DNA of 64,000 bases from Schistocephalus solidus (Eukaryota; Platyhelminthes; Cestoda; Diphyllobothriidea; Diphyllobothriidae). The first letter of the stretch is position 1; the number at the start of each line of letters is the position of its first letter. Below the pieces are notes generated by a model. That model saw nothing but the letters and a program-made list of their open reading frames with translations, was not told the origin of the DNA and made no database searches. This document shows positions 1 through 10,725 of the stretch, piece by piece. The stretch is from the NCBI GenBank assembly GCA_017591395.1, contig WEDG01005424.1, forward strand, positions 62,001 to 126,000. Reading direction: 5' to 3'. The position numbers and the translations under genes were made by a program.

Positions 1-174
1 CAACATTCAGAGGATGGTAAGCACTTTTGTGGACTTAGAGTTTTGAATGCCCATTGTATTGCGTGGTGAGAGGTTTAACTAAAATTTCATTTCGGAATTG
101 AATTTGTGTTGAGAATGAAAGTTCTCTAACGGATTGAACAAGAGTAAATAATTGGTTCTTTTGAAATTACCACC

Positions 175-784
175 TTACTCACTTAATCGTTGCATTTTAC
201 GGCCAAAGTCATAAAGGAAACTGAACTTACGGCACATTAAATTTAACTTGGTTAAAGCTTCTGTTGCATCTGTCTTAGTCCAAATATCCTGACTAACATC
301 CTGACACACATCCTGTGCAAACATTTGACAGTTGTTGGGGGTCAAATTATTGGTAACTCTTGAAGACTGATAGTCAGTTGGTATGCATAATGATATCTTG
401 TTGTTGGGCCTAGCATCTGAGCCTTCAGACAGAACCCTTGGTTCAACTTCTTTTGCCATCGATGCACCCGAAAGACTGTGTGCTCGATCACAGGTCTGAC
501 ATCCACACGCGTAAATGGGATTGCCTCGAAAACTTAACGCACATGTCCCCGAATTTCCGTCATTATTCCGGTAGTAGACACAGGATGGAGTTACCGCCGG
601 CGGATACAGCTGATTTTGACGCGCAGGGCTTCTTTGCGCGCGAAGATCTTTTCGTCGGTTTAGGCAAACAGAGAGAACTAAAAATGCGAGGATTGCCAAA
701 CAAACACCGAGAGCTAAGATAGAGAGTCCACTGTGGTCCAATTTCTCCCCACCATTGCCTTTGTTCAACTTCAGCCTGACTTGT
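175..784 (-). CDS. IgSF receptor gene: transmembrane and cytoplasmic-tail exon
   Basis: This exon encodes the membrane anchor and intracellular tail of the large minus-strand receptor gene. A hydrophobic run of about 22 residues (GLSILALGVCLAILAFLVLS and onward) is followed by NRRKDLR, the positive-inside pattern of a type I membrane protein. About 150 mostly polar residues follow, with no kinase, phosphatase or TIR motif that I recognise. The likely acceptor is AACAG at the right edge, which leaves a one-base codon start; its pyrimidine tract is weak. The frame ends in TAA at 175-177, but a strong donor (GTGAGTAAG, GT at 181-182) lies just before that stop. The exon may therefore splice on to the left of the window and not be the last one. 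The transmembrane assignment is firm. Membership in the same gene as the upstream exons is inferred from strand and domain order. Confidence 0.62.
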
Positions 785-2023
785 CTGTTTGCGATTAATC
801 ACCTCGGAAAAGTGATAAATCATTGACGCTGATGATATTGCCTGGTGACCTGAAATAACACGAGTAGGGAGAAATAGTGTCAAATCGACAGAATAACTCA
901 AGTTAATCATGCTTAAACTCAAAAAAATATTAGGCCGGCAGTTGCAAAGACACAAATCTAAAAAATAATACGCATTTTGAAACTTTAAAACTCGCGATTA
1001 GAGAGCATTTTGATCAAAGCTGTTTAACAGAGACTGGCCTACCCAGTCATTGTGTTTAAATATGAGTTTTTAAGACCTGATTCAGAATTCAAAAATGCTG
1101 CAGTGATAAGAAATTCAAAGTAATTAGGGCGAAAAAAGAACAGTCTTGTAGTATTCATCTCCGTCGAAGGAACCGGGGGAGATTTCTAGATCAGAGGGTC
1201 AATGCAGCTTTAACGGCTGACTGGTCGCAGACAGGCCTTAATATTTTGAAACCAGGTTTTTGGCTGTAAAATTTATAACAAACTGCTAAACAAGAAAACA
1301 AGATATAATTACTTAACGGACGACCATCGAACGTCAGGTTAACCTGTTTCAACAAGTCAGGAGGGAAAACAATGCGACCAATAATTTTTATTGGGGACTT
1401 TGAATTTTTTACCAGAAAATTGAATAACAACGCCAACTATGTAGATCTTTTCTGCAGAAAATTGTAAAGTTATGCAAATGAGAGCACTAAATGCAATTTT
1501 AACAAGAAACGAAGTTTAAAATATTGAAAGTGTAGCATGGTTATGCCTGCGGGAAATAACACCCAAGGATTCTAAAATGTTTTCTTTACCAAATTACATA
1601 CTATGTAAATTTATACTGACCCCTTGCTATAAATCACCATCTGTATAAGGGATAAGGGTTTATCTTATAATTTTAAAGTTTGGGCGCACTGTTTATGAAT
1701 TACCTTTAGGGTTTCCTTGAAGGAACGTTAATAGGATGTTTTTTTGTGTGCCTCAATGAGCTATAATCGATGGCTTCGCTTATTGTTATGTTGAATGTCC
1801 TTGGAGATTCTTGTAGCTTTTTAAATCACTGGAATCATTTCTTTACATTTGAAGCTAGCGTTTTAAATTTTAAAGTAGACTTTTCTGTCTTAAGCGAAAC
1901 GTATGTGGTAAATAATAATACATTTTTTTAATTGCTCTTAAATATGCAAAAGAGGACACAAGTTCAGACATTTATAAAAAGCCCCTTCAAAATCACTGGT
2001 GAAAATATTGACTGACCTCTCAC
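785..2023. other. intronic stretch without recognised content
   Basis: AT-rich sequence between the transmembrane exon and the next exon upstream. The exon at 2024-2228 ends in phase 0, whereas the transmembrane exon seems to begin in phase 2. A small exon may therefore be hidden here, but I could not identify it. Confidence 0.4.
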
Positions 2024-2228
2024 CTGGCCAAAGGATATGTTATTCATTATCACCAGAGAGCGGCATTTTGCAAAGGACATATTAGCAACCACTGCATGAT
2101 TGTGTAATCTACCAATGACAAAGGCACTGCAATCAACTTTTACGATATGAAGTCTTCCATCGAGGGATGTCCAGAAGTCGATCTTCCAACCGGTTACTAG
2201 GAAATTAAAACCATTGACCCTAAGCTCG
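2024..2228 (-). CDS. IgSF receptor gene: membrane-proximal extracellular exon
   Basis: An open frame of 68 codons bounded by an acceptor (CATTCTCTAG) and a strong donor (CAG then GTGAGA), phase 2 at the start and phase 0 at the end. The frame reads through NGFNFLVTGWKIDFW and later VDCSAFVIGRLHNHAVVANM. Alternating hydrophobic strands with two cysteines resemble a beta-sandwich, possibly a second fibronectin-III-like domain just outside the membrane, but no diagnostic motif fixes the family. It lacks an early start codon, as expected for an internal exon. It is placed in the receptor gene because of strand, position between the FN3 exon and the transmembrane exon, and splice quality. Confidence 0.5.
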
Positions 2229-5200
2229 CTAGAGAATGTCGATCCAAATGAGAAATTAAATTGAATTTAAGTGTATGAGAGACTACTGTGTTTCAATCGT
2301 TGTTTATCGAACAGAAGTTAAAAAAATGCTAAATACTCTTTTTAAAATGTACAGTCTCACTGGCCAGAAAGTAATGCCAGTAACCTGCTGCGTGAATACC
2401 ACACCAAGAAGGATTACACGGACATGATCGAAACCATGAACCACTTCGTTACGATAGATTTCCATATTCATTGGATAATATGAGCAAATTAAGGTCAGGG
2501 GCGTGCTCTCATTAAAACAAAAATTCCTCAAAAATTTATCAAAAAATTTCTCAAAAATTCCTTTTGAGGCATAGAAAAATAGGTTTTCTAAAGATAACAA
2601 AGCGAATCGTGGATTAACTATAACGACGCCTTTGTTTTCATTTATCAGTACAGGATTAAACATTTTTAAAAAGGAGCAATCTATAATGTATAAGCGCAAT
2701 ATTTACTTTAGAGTAAGAAATATAAGAAAAATACAACTTTTCCCGCGCCCTAGTCTACCATACGTCAGGATCATCATAGTTCACATCAGATAGACTTGTC
2801 TGGGTCAACTGTAAGTCATCATAATCAATTCATACTTATTAAAATTTCCTGTGCCTGGAGTGGGTAAATTAAGGAGTCAATGATGATAAAGAGCTAGAAA
2901 ATCTGGTAGATTTAATTTCCTGATCAGTGTGTTAGCAGGGAGGAGGATAATGTAATGCGATGCTGGATGAAGTTGGGGAGACGTTTGGTTAAACTGAAGT
3001 GGAAAGGCACCAGCATGTTTTATATAACTGACACCTGGTATCCGACTGATGTTGAAACGACAGTTGCGTATTCAGCAGAGGTATTAACGCTAGGAATAGG
3101 AAAAGTTATAATTTATTGCTACAATATTTTGTTAAGATCAGGTGTATACCACAACTAAAGTCCGCTCCAAACAGCACTCAAACGTGCACGAGATCGCGCT
3201 CACTAGGAGAGTACTGTGGCAGGCGGAGGTACGCACCAGCCTTGAAATCCAATTCCTAAATCCATCTCATTCGCCCGTCGTTCCCATGCATTTTAATAAC
3301 CCCACTTTTACCACTCCGTTTCCGAAATAAAACTGCTCATTTACACCTGTCTTTCATTAATTGGAGCTATCTAGTCCAACTTTGCAGGAATGCATACATT
3401 TGATTATAAAGGCTCATGAGCCTTCTAGGAACTATAGTGACACCGCAAATATCCCCATAAAAGCGAACAAACCTACAGTAGGTTACCTATCTCATCAAAT
3501 TCAACTGGAAATTTGAGATGAGTTCTTGATTCAAAAAATCACATAAATTTAGTTATCATATTAAGGAGCATGTAGTCTATTTGGAAGATATTTCATTCGC
3601 GTCAGGAAGCCGGTTTTTGAACGAACCTTATTCTAGCCACCAGTAATCAAACTACAAAATACAACTACATCAGTAGTCTACTTTTTAGATTATTTTCGAT
3701 TAGATTTAGATTTTAGATTATTTTCCTGACTAATTCATAAAATCACATCAATTTAGTTGTCATATTAAGGAGCATGCAGCCTATTCGGAAGATATTTCAT
3801 TCGTGTCAGGAAGCCGGTTTTGAACGAACCTTATTCTAGCCACCAGTAATCAAACTACAAAATACAACTACATCAGTAGTCTACTTTTTAGATTATTTTC
3901 GATTAGATTTAGATTTTAGATTATTTTCCTGACTAATTCAAATATACTTTAGAGGCAACATACACTCAAATATTCTTCTATAAACCCATTTTATAGCAAA
4001 ATTACGTCCTCTTAAAAATTTATATACGAAAAGGTGCGTTTTTTGGTTTTAAAAACCTGTCTTATTCCTGAATACTTTAAATCCCATCCTGTCGTTACAA
4101 TGCATTTAGTGTTTTTAAATTATATGTTCTATACGTCCATCTAAAAGAAATCATGTTACGAGGAAGACATCACAGACGACGCTAGGAAGAAGAGGTTAAT
4201 CAGTGCTGATACCATTTTGCACTGTATGTGCATCATATTGTCGACCGTAAAAGCAGCATTAATAAATGGGCAGATATGATGCTTTATGCATGGACACTTC
4301 ACGTTCTCAAAAATCGCACACATAAGAACCTTTGTAATCAACAAGATACACTTGCTTTCATATAAAATGTTAGAAAGATGTAGATTTCTACCCAATGAGT
4401 GCAAAAGAGAATATTTTCATGCATGTTTTCTACAACATATATTTCAATTTATTTAAGAATTGAAAATCAATAAGAAACATTCATAATGTTGAAGTAGTCA
4501 TTTTTAGCAGAGCGTACTTTTGCAGGTAGCTGGAAAAAGGCTCGTTAAAAAGCCGAATTCTTGACGTGACTGAAATATCTTGGGATCAAGCCAGAGAGCT
4601 AAGATTTATTTTGAAATTAAAATTCCAAAACTTTCAGCTAAAATGCCCTCCATTCACTGTTAATAAGGTTGGGCACACAAACCAAACAACACCAGAAGAT
4701 CACAAACGAATGGTCGAAGAATGGATATATTGACATCATGAGGAATTGTCCTTTAATGTCTCTTAAAATATTGATTAAATTGGACTTCCTTCAAAACGGT
4801 GCCAGTGTCTTGTGCTGATGACCTCATTTTTGTTGTTCGAATAAAATATAAGAAGATTCACATGCGAATGGAGAGCAGAAAAGATGGTTACTCAATTTTA
4901 AACGCCCGCCAATAAGCCACTTTATAATTAAGATTACCACTAAATTTAAGTAATTGTTTTACATATCAAAACATTTCAAATGTTTGGTTCACATTTCATG
5001 AGGTAAGGAATTGACTGTATGTAACCATCCTTTACTGACAACTTACTATAAGTTATTGGAGATCAAAGAAACCAAGAATGACCTCTATTGACACGAAATT
5101 ATTTTTAAAAGTACTCGTCATGAGAAGCTGTAGTCCACAAATAGGAGGCATGGTATATATAAACAGATAAAGCTCTGGCAGAGTACTCGTCGTGGCCGTC

Positions 5201-6122
5201 TTCAGGCTAGGGGAAAAAATCTCTCAACCTACTTGGAACGAAAGTTGCTCACAGATCTGCGAGTACTTCCTAAGCATTAAAAAGCACATTTTAAACGCTA
5301 AAAAGTATCCTGCCGTGTACCAACTCAAATAAAACCACGGAGAATGCATATACAAAAAATAAAACAACATTTGCAAGTAGGTAGGTGTGAGTTCAAAAGA
5401 GCGGAAAAACGTCGACGCTTTCGCAGTCTACGGAGAAACGCAGTGAAAGGTCTGCCTTGAACGCCCTACGACGCAGCAGCTGTTAAACCTTTGTTATCGT
5501 TGCAAATGAGAAGACAAATTAACTATTTAACACTTGGAAGAGCACAAACGTTTTTTTAGTAATTCGTCTCTCTTTTGTGCTAGATGATGTCTTGAGGTTT
5601 TTGAAGAATGCAGACCTAAGCATGTTTAGTTTATGGGTCAAAAAACATTTACAATAAGACCAGCTGGTTCGTAAGTTAATGTACATCATAGAAATTTAGT
5701 TTTTGAAGAGACTCGGGGATACATGCTGGTCTTTCATTCACTGCCCACTTGCGAATGCACGAAGTTGCGTTAATAACGATGCTGAACGTAAACTGTTTTA
5801 GCATGTATATGATGCAAAAGTATTTTGAAGAATAAAAATAAGCGGCTTGAGGTGTTTAACACGCATCGTTTATGAATTCACGCTTTATGCTTTTTTAATT
5901 GAATTAAGCCAAACCGATTTTCGACAGAAGTCTTATACCTAAAGCTCAGTTAACTATTCAAATTTTCTGATTTACGTATTTTTTTCTTTTAAACGCCCCC
6001 AACAGTGTCTTTCATACGATGAAGCTGTCCATCGCGAATGCCTGTAACTTAGTTCAACAATAATCAACAACGATTGAGGGGTTCGAAGCCGATAAAGTCA
6101 TATATTTAGGTTAAGAACTTAC
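2229..6122. other. large intron; mostly unrecognised
   Basis: Apart from the tandem duplication listed separately, this AT-rich stretch shows no gene that I can support. A GC-richer patch at about 3160-3330 and another at 5170-5480 may be old interspersed repeats, judged only from composition. Phase arithmetic calls for at least one more receptor exon (phase 1 to phase 2) here; it was not found. Confidence 0.4.
3533..3940. repeat. tandem duplication, about 204-bp unit, two copies
   Basis: The block at about 3533-3736 is repeated head-to-tail at about 3737-3940. Both copies contain the phrases AGCCGGTTTT, CTAGCCACCAGTAATC and TAGATTATTTTCGATTAG in the same order and spacing. They differ at only a handful of positions, for example ATGTAGTCTATTTGG versus ATGCAGCCTATTCGG and a run of five versus four T. 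The left halves carry most differences and the right halves are almost identical, so the duplication looks recent or partly homogenised. No coding content is seen. Confidence 0.9.
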
Positions 6123-6368
6123 GTTGGACACAGAATATTTCCGTACTGCCGTTGGTGTTGACGGTTAACGGCCTAGTCCGAGCGGAGATAAGATTACTTT
6201 TAATCCCATTTGACCGATTGCACAGCAGGTTCAGAAGAAAAACGTACACAGAATCCGGTTTCAAGCCCGTTACAGAAATTACATCCGACGTCAAATGTGG
6301 CAACTGCCCTTCTCCATGAAGAAGAAAATAAACACTATTTGGAACATAATGGACCATGGTATCTAAGG
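6123..6368 (-). CDS. IgSF receptor gene: fibronectin III-like exon, second half
   Basis: Exon of 246 bp, phase 1 to phase 1, with a strong donor (CCAAC then GTAAGT) on the left and an AGAG acceptor on the right. It encodes the C-terminal half of a fibronectin III-like fold. The frame contains SVYFLLHGEG (strand C), then VTGLKPDSVYVFLL, the typical FN3 'GL-P-T-Y-F' turn, followed by NRSNG and SARTRP, matching the F-G loop and final strand. It joins in phase to the exon at 10564-10725, so the two together would make one FN3 domain. FN3 domains in such receptors act as extracellular spacers and adhesion modules. The family call is moderately safe; the right edge is uncertain by a few bases. Confidence 0.65.
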
Positions 6369-6716
6369 CTCTCATGTGATTTGGAACAAAATAAAAACCA
6401 TTTTATTTGTAAAAACTGATGACTCAACTAAGTATAGTAAGTTTTATAGCCCTGACAATGCATTATTAACCTTCAGCGAAAATCGGTTAAGCAACTAGTA
6501 TCATGCTTCCAAATTGTTTTCGCAATTAGAAAAAAAATAATCATCCATATATGCGAATCTACCTCCATATAATTAATATTTGACCTATCGTAAAAAAGGT
6601 ATTCAGAAAACGCACTTGACCAATAGGTCTAAGTTATAATAGTCAGTGTGATTTTTTTATTTGTACTCCCCAGCAAAACAGGGGCATAAAAACGGGTCAT
6701 AAATTCCCAGGAAATT

Positions 6717-6930
6717 AGAATGAGGGTTAAGGGTAAAGTTAAAGTTAATTTCAGGCTAACCGCTATGACTGGATGCAGGAATAGTGTGTAGGTTGGAGTA
6801 AAGGTTTAGGGGAGCGCTAAGATTGAGATTACTGACAGGATTTTGAATAAGGTTTAGTCTTAGGTTAAGGAAAAGGAAGTATTTAACTTGTGTGGAATTT
6901 AGCGCAAGATCATCTGTCTTATGAAGACAA
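6717..6930. repeat. degenerate telomere-like (GGTTAG-type) repeat plus shared core
   Basis: Scattered G-rich units such as GAGGGTTAAGGGTAAAG, AAGGTTTAG and TTAGGTTAAGG look like decayed TTAGGG-type sequence. They end in the core GAATTTAGCGCAAGATCA at 6895-6912. The same 18 bases recur exactly at 27642-27659, again beside telomere-like units, so this is probably a dispersed repeat family and not a chance G-rich patch. TTAGGG is the telomere unit known from flatworms; the interpretation as captured telomeric sequence is inference. Confidence 0.55.
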
Positions 6931-8372
6931 GGCGTTCCTATTCTCGTGAATTCTTTCCGGCCATTTAAAGCAATTCCGCTCCAATATTCAAAGTCCAGGC
7001 TTTAATGTCTTCAAATTGTGTTCACTGATCAGGTTACGTGACATCGCACTCCCACTGGGCATTAGAACTCAGTTTAGGATCCCCGCGAGCAATTGAAAGA
7101 TGACCAGTTATGATATCAGAAAGAGTACCGGCAACGACAAGGGAGAGCTAACTGACAATTTCTGGCTTATTAGCCGTTATCTGCCATCCATTCTTAACGC
7201 CATGCTAGAAGACATGGAACTGGAGCCTGAACCCCTTGGCCATTGAGTCTCTTGTCCCATTGACATTGAATGTTCCTGATTTGAACTAAAGGAAGGTGAA
7301 CCTGCTGTTCAATGGAAGTATGTTGGACAAAAATGCTCAATAAACAAGGATTCTGCGTTTGAATTCCACGTTTCCCTAATATGCAGTTCAGTATAGATGC
7401 CAGACAGAAATCGCTACTTCAGTCTCTATTGACTTTGTATATAATCCTTCCAACGGTTTCTGATTACTCATACAATATTTTGCCTCAGTCTGGCAAAGAA
7501 AATTTAACATTGGAATCTACCTTAAGCTACTTAAATTTATTACAGCATTTGTGAAGCTGATCAGAGGTTTGCACCATTCCCATATAAACACAAGCATAAA
7601 ATTTCTAAAGAGTTTCGGCACAAAATTATATTATACGACTCTCAAAATGTTATTTCAAGGGGCACTTTTAATTTCAGATGGATTAACAATACCAAGCATC
7701 TCCTTTTTTCCAAACAAGACAATTCCTCAAACTTTGATAACTTAATTTCTGACAGATGCAGCTTCAGAAACTAGGACTACTTTTGCTAAAAATCGAAAAA
7801 ACGTTGCAAAGAGGCTCCTCCAAGGAGTGGGGCTAGTTGAGTAGTGAAACCTAAGCAGCTTCCTCTGGTTGAGACTGTGCCACTAATGATCGCAAAAAAA
7901 CAAATCATTTTAAAATGAGTTGATAAACCTCAAAAGACGTTGTGTAGCATAGATTAACAGATTGGAAGTATCTATAATAAATATGAAAAACGTCAGTTTA
8001 ACGCATACAATCAAAAAAGCATAATGTCTTTTTCGGAGACACAGGTGAACAGTTTTCATTTTCAAACTCACAATTTAAGATCGCGTTATAGAGGTGCAAT
8101 CAGCCATGTTCAAAACACGCTTTGGAAGACCTTACTTCTGGTGTTATAGTTTATTTAGGAGTAGAAAGCACCTTCAGCCCCAAACTGCTAAAATTTACTT
8201 GGCTTGCATTTTTCTGACTTGAATTAAATAAAATCTATTTATCATTATCTTTTGGTTAGCTTACCCTTTGCGGCTAAAATAGGTCGCATTGAACACCACC
8301 ATCCCTAGTTAACAGAGAAACTTAAAACGTTGGGCAATGAATATTTATAAATATCTTGGGATGTCAATATTT

Positions 8373-8374
<2 letters not shown>

Positions 8375-8468
<94 letters not shown>
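8375..8468. repeat. (AT)47 microsatellite
   Basis: Ninety-four consecutive bases of perfect alternating AT. It generates a meaningless Tyr-Ile repeat ORF on the minus strand. It lies in an intron of the receptor gene. Confidence 0.97.
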
Positions 8469-8470
<2 letters not shown>

Positions 8471-10563
8471 ACTACCAGTCCTCGATGATAAACGATAAAT
8501 TCTATACTTAAAACAGCGTCCATTACGAAGAAATCTTCACCTCTATATTCGAAACACTTGTTGACCCTGCGACCACACACTGTGATAGCTGTACCTCGGT
8601 CGTAAACTTAACGCATGGCTTGGTAAGCAATGATGTCATGTCTCAAGAGAGAACAGTTACATCCTACTTAAAATCCATTGGAATAAGCGGTCAATACTTA
8701 AATGAAAAATGACAATTCATTCATTGTTCTTAAAATACACATAGCAGTACAAATGCTGCATTATTTTTAGTCTACATACAGGTTTAAGAAACTGACTGCT
8801 ACTTCTGACAAGAAAAAATCATAAACGTTCTTGTAACTTGTGTAGACTTTAATAAGATCAAATTTTTTACTTCTGTCTGGTTTTTTTAACTTCGGTTTTT
8901 TATGCGTAGATGACAATTTGAAACCCCAACGACCAAATCTAAGCAAATAGGAAAAAGGAACATAGACGACGCCTTCATATGACAGCTAATGTTTCCGATG
9001 TTTCGTGATTCGGCAGCAACAAACTAGTTAACTGATTAGGTAAAAATGCGGATAGCGCCGCATTTTCTTCGCAAGCAAAGAAAATTTAACAAAATTTGCA
9101 TTGCTACTTTGGTTTCCGGTTTCAGGACAATAGACTGCTTACAGTTTCCCTCACATGTTTTATATTATTAAAATTGTCTAGGGGAAGCTATCCTAGCATA
9201 CGTGAAAATGCGTACACAAACAATGTCATCAATTAGTAGCAACTATCCTTCAAAGATGCGTTATTGGTTTTCATTCTCCTCGTTACCTTTTGAGGCCTAT
9301 TTTGCAGCTATTTGCTCAATAAGCTGCCTTTTGTGGATATTCTCACCATTTGCAACGTTATTGTGTGAAAACTAAGACTAAATTTTAAATCAGTAAAGAA
9401 CAAAGATAGTTTTAAAAATCAAGAAATTTTTAAAATCCGTCTCCTCTACATCAGGTAGTCTTCCACATCGAATGTTAGAAGAAATTTTGAAATGTGTTTT
9501 TCATTTTAAATGTAACTTAGGAAGGATTTTACTGCTAAGTATCGTGCAGCATAAGCCACCGCTATTTCAGTTAGAGTGAATGAGGCACTTTGAATAAACG
9601 TTTTTTCGATTTCTAGGAAACAATAAACTCACCAAGAATGTCAACATAAGTAGCATAAAATTTGCACATGGTTTTCCGATAAACTAATATATTCAAAATA
9701 CTTTAAAGATGGAATAAAATATTATGTCCCTACTTACTTTGTAGAACTAAAGCCTTTAAAGTGGGTACTCGAAGAAAGTGTATCATTCGATTAAAAAATA
9801 TTTTTCGTTAACAACTAGCTTAAAACCTGAGCTGCAGGTGCACTTGCGATTAGGCATTCCGCAATATATACTGTATACCTTGTGTGTAATAAAAATCATA
9901 AAATCTGTTCACTATTAAGAATGCGTCACATATGATCTATAAAAGTTTGCGATTAATGTGGATCATTTTTTTATGCCTTATAGTTGCAGTTCATTATGAG
10001 TGGCCATTTCGCTGTCTTCAAATATTTCAAAATTAGAAAATTTTTATACCGAACGGTATCTTTAAACGTATGTTATTTTAAGATTATACGGTTATTTTTT
10101 GTTTCCTATAAAATGTATCCGAAATAATACGATGCTAAGAAATTAATTTCAGCAAGTTCTTTCAGCAAGTGCTTAAAAAAATCATTTTTGAAGTGTTTAC
10201 TTTCTCTGACAACCGAAAATAGGCTTATTCAAAGGCCAGTATCCTGGCTTGACTGAAATCTTTTAGGATTATGCTAAATTCTTACTATATATATTATGTA
10301 TGCTTTTTTTGCCTTTTCCAGTTTCAAAATCTTTTGTGAAAATTTCATTTTACAGGTAACAATTCATGTGGGAGACTTACCTACATATTAGGCATATTCG
10401 TGGATTAAGCATGCAATTTATAACGGTCCATATAACAAAGCCCTGACGATTGTTATTACTTATTTTGAAATTATGAAGCTTAGCAAGGTTACCATAAAAA
10501 AATAGAGTTGAGGGAACTGGAAGCAAATTTTTTCTATCGTTTGCGCGAAATGTCACTTCTTAC

Positions 10564-10725
10564 TTTTTACATAAATCGTTGTATCTCCAGGTTGCGCTAC
10601 TTGCACTTCCAAATCGCACAGAGATCGCTCAGATTTTTCCACCTGTGGCAGTGAATTTTCCGTCCAGCGATAAATTTCGAATTTGATATTCACTCCGCAG
10701 GAAAATGATTGTAAAAGCTTTATTC
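10564..10725 (-). CDS. IgSF receptor gene: fibronectin III-like exon, first half
   Basis: Exon of exactly 54 codons in total (162 bp), phase 1 to phase 1, with donor AAAAA then GTAAGA and acceptor TTATGCAG. The frame contains SFSCGVNIKFEIYRW, and near the end VAQPGDTTIYVK, which could be the first strands of a fibronectin III domain completed by the exon at 6123-6368. The incoming phase fits the end of the Ig exon at 13307-13613 (G plus GA makes a glycine codon). So three successive exons join without breaking the frame, which is the main support. On its own the exon would be weak evidence of a domain. Confidence 0.58.

Larger units (their letters stand above)
6369..10563. other. intron with repeats, no gene seen
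   Basis: AT-rich intron of the receptor gene. It contains a telomere-like degenerate repeat near 6.7-6.9 kb and a long AT microsatellite at 8.4 kb, both listed separately. Nothing else stands out on either strand. Confidence 0.45.

Noticed and set aside
438..722. Plus-strand ORF opposite the tail exon
   Set aside because: It is the antisense shadow of the transmembrane and tail exon, with no domain of its own.
8305..8580. Minus-strand 91-codon ORF
   Set aside because: Most of it is Tyr-Ile repeat translated from the AT microsatellite.
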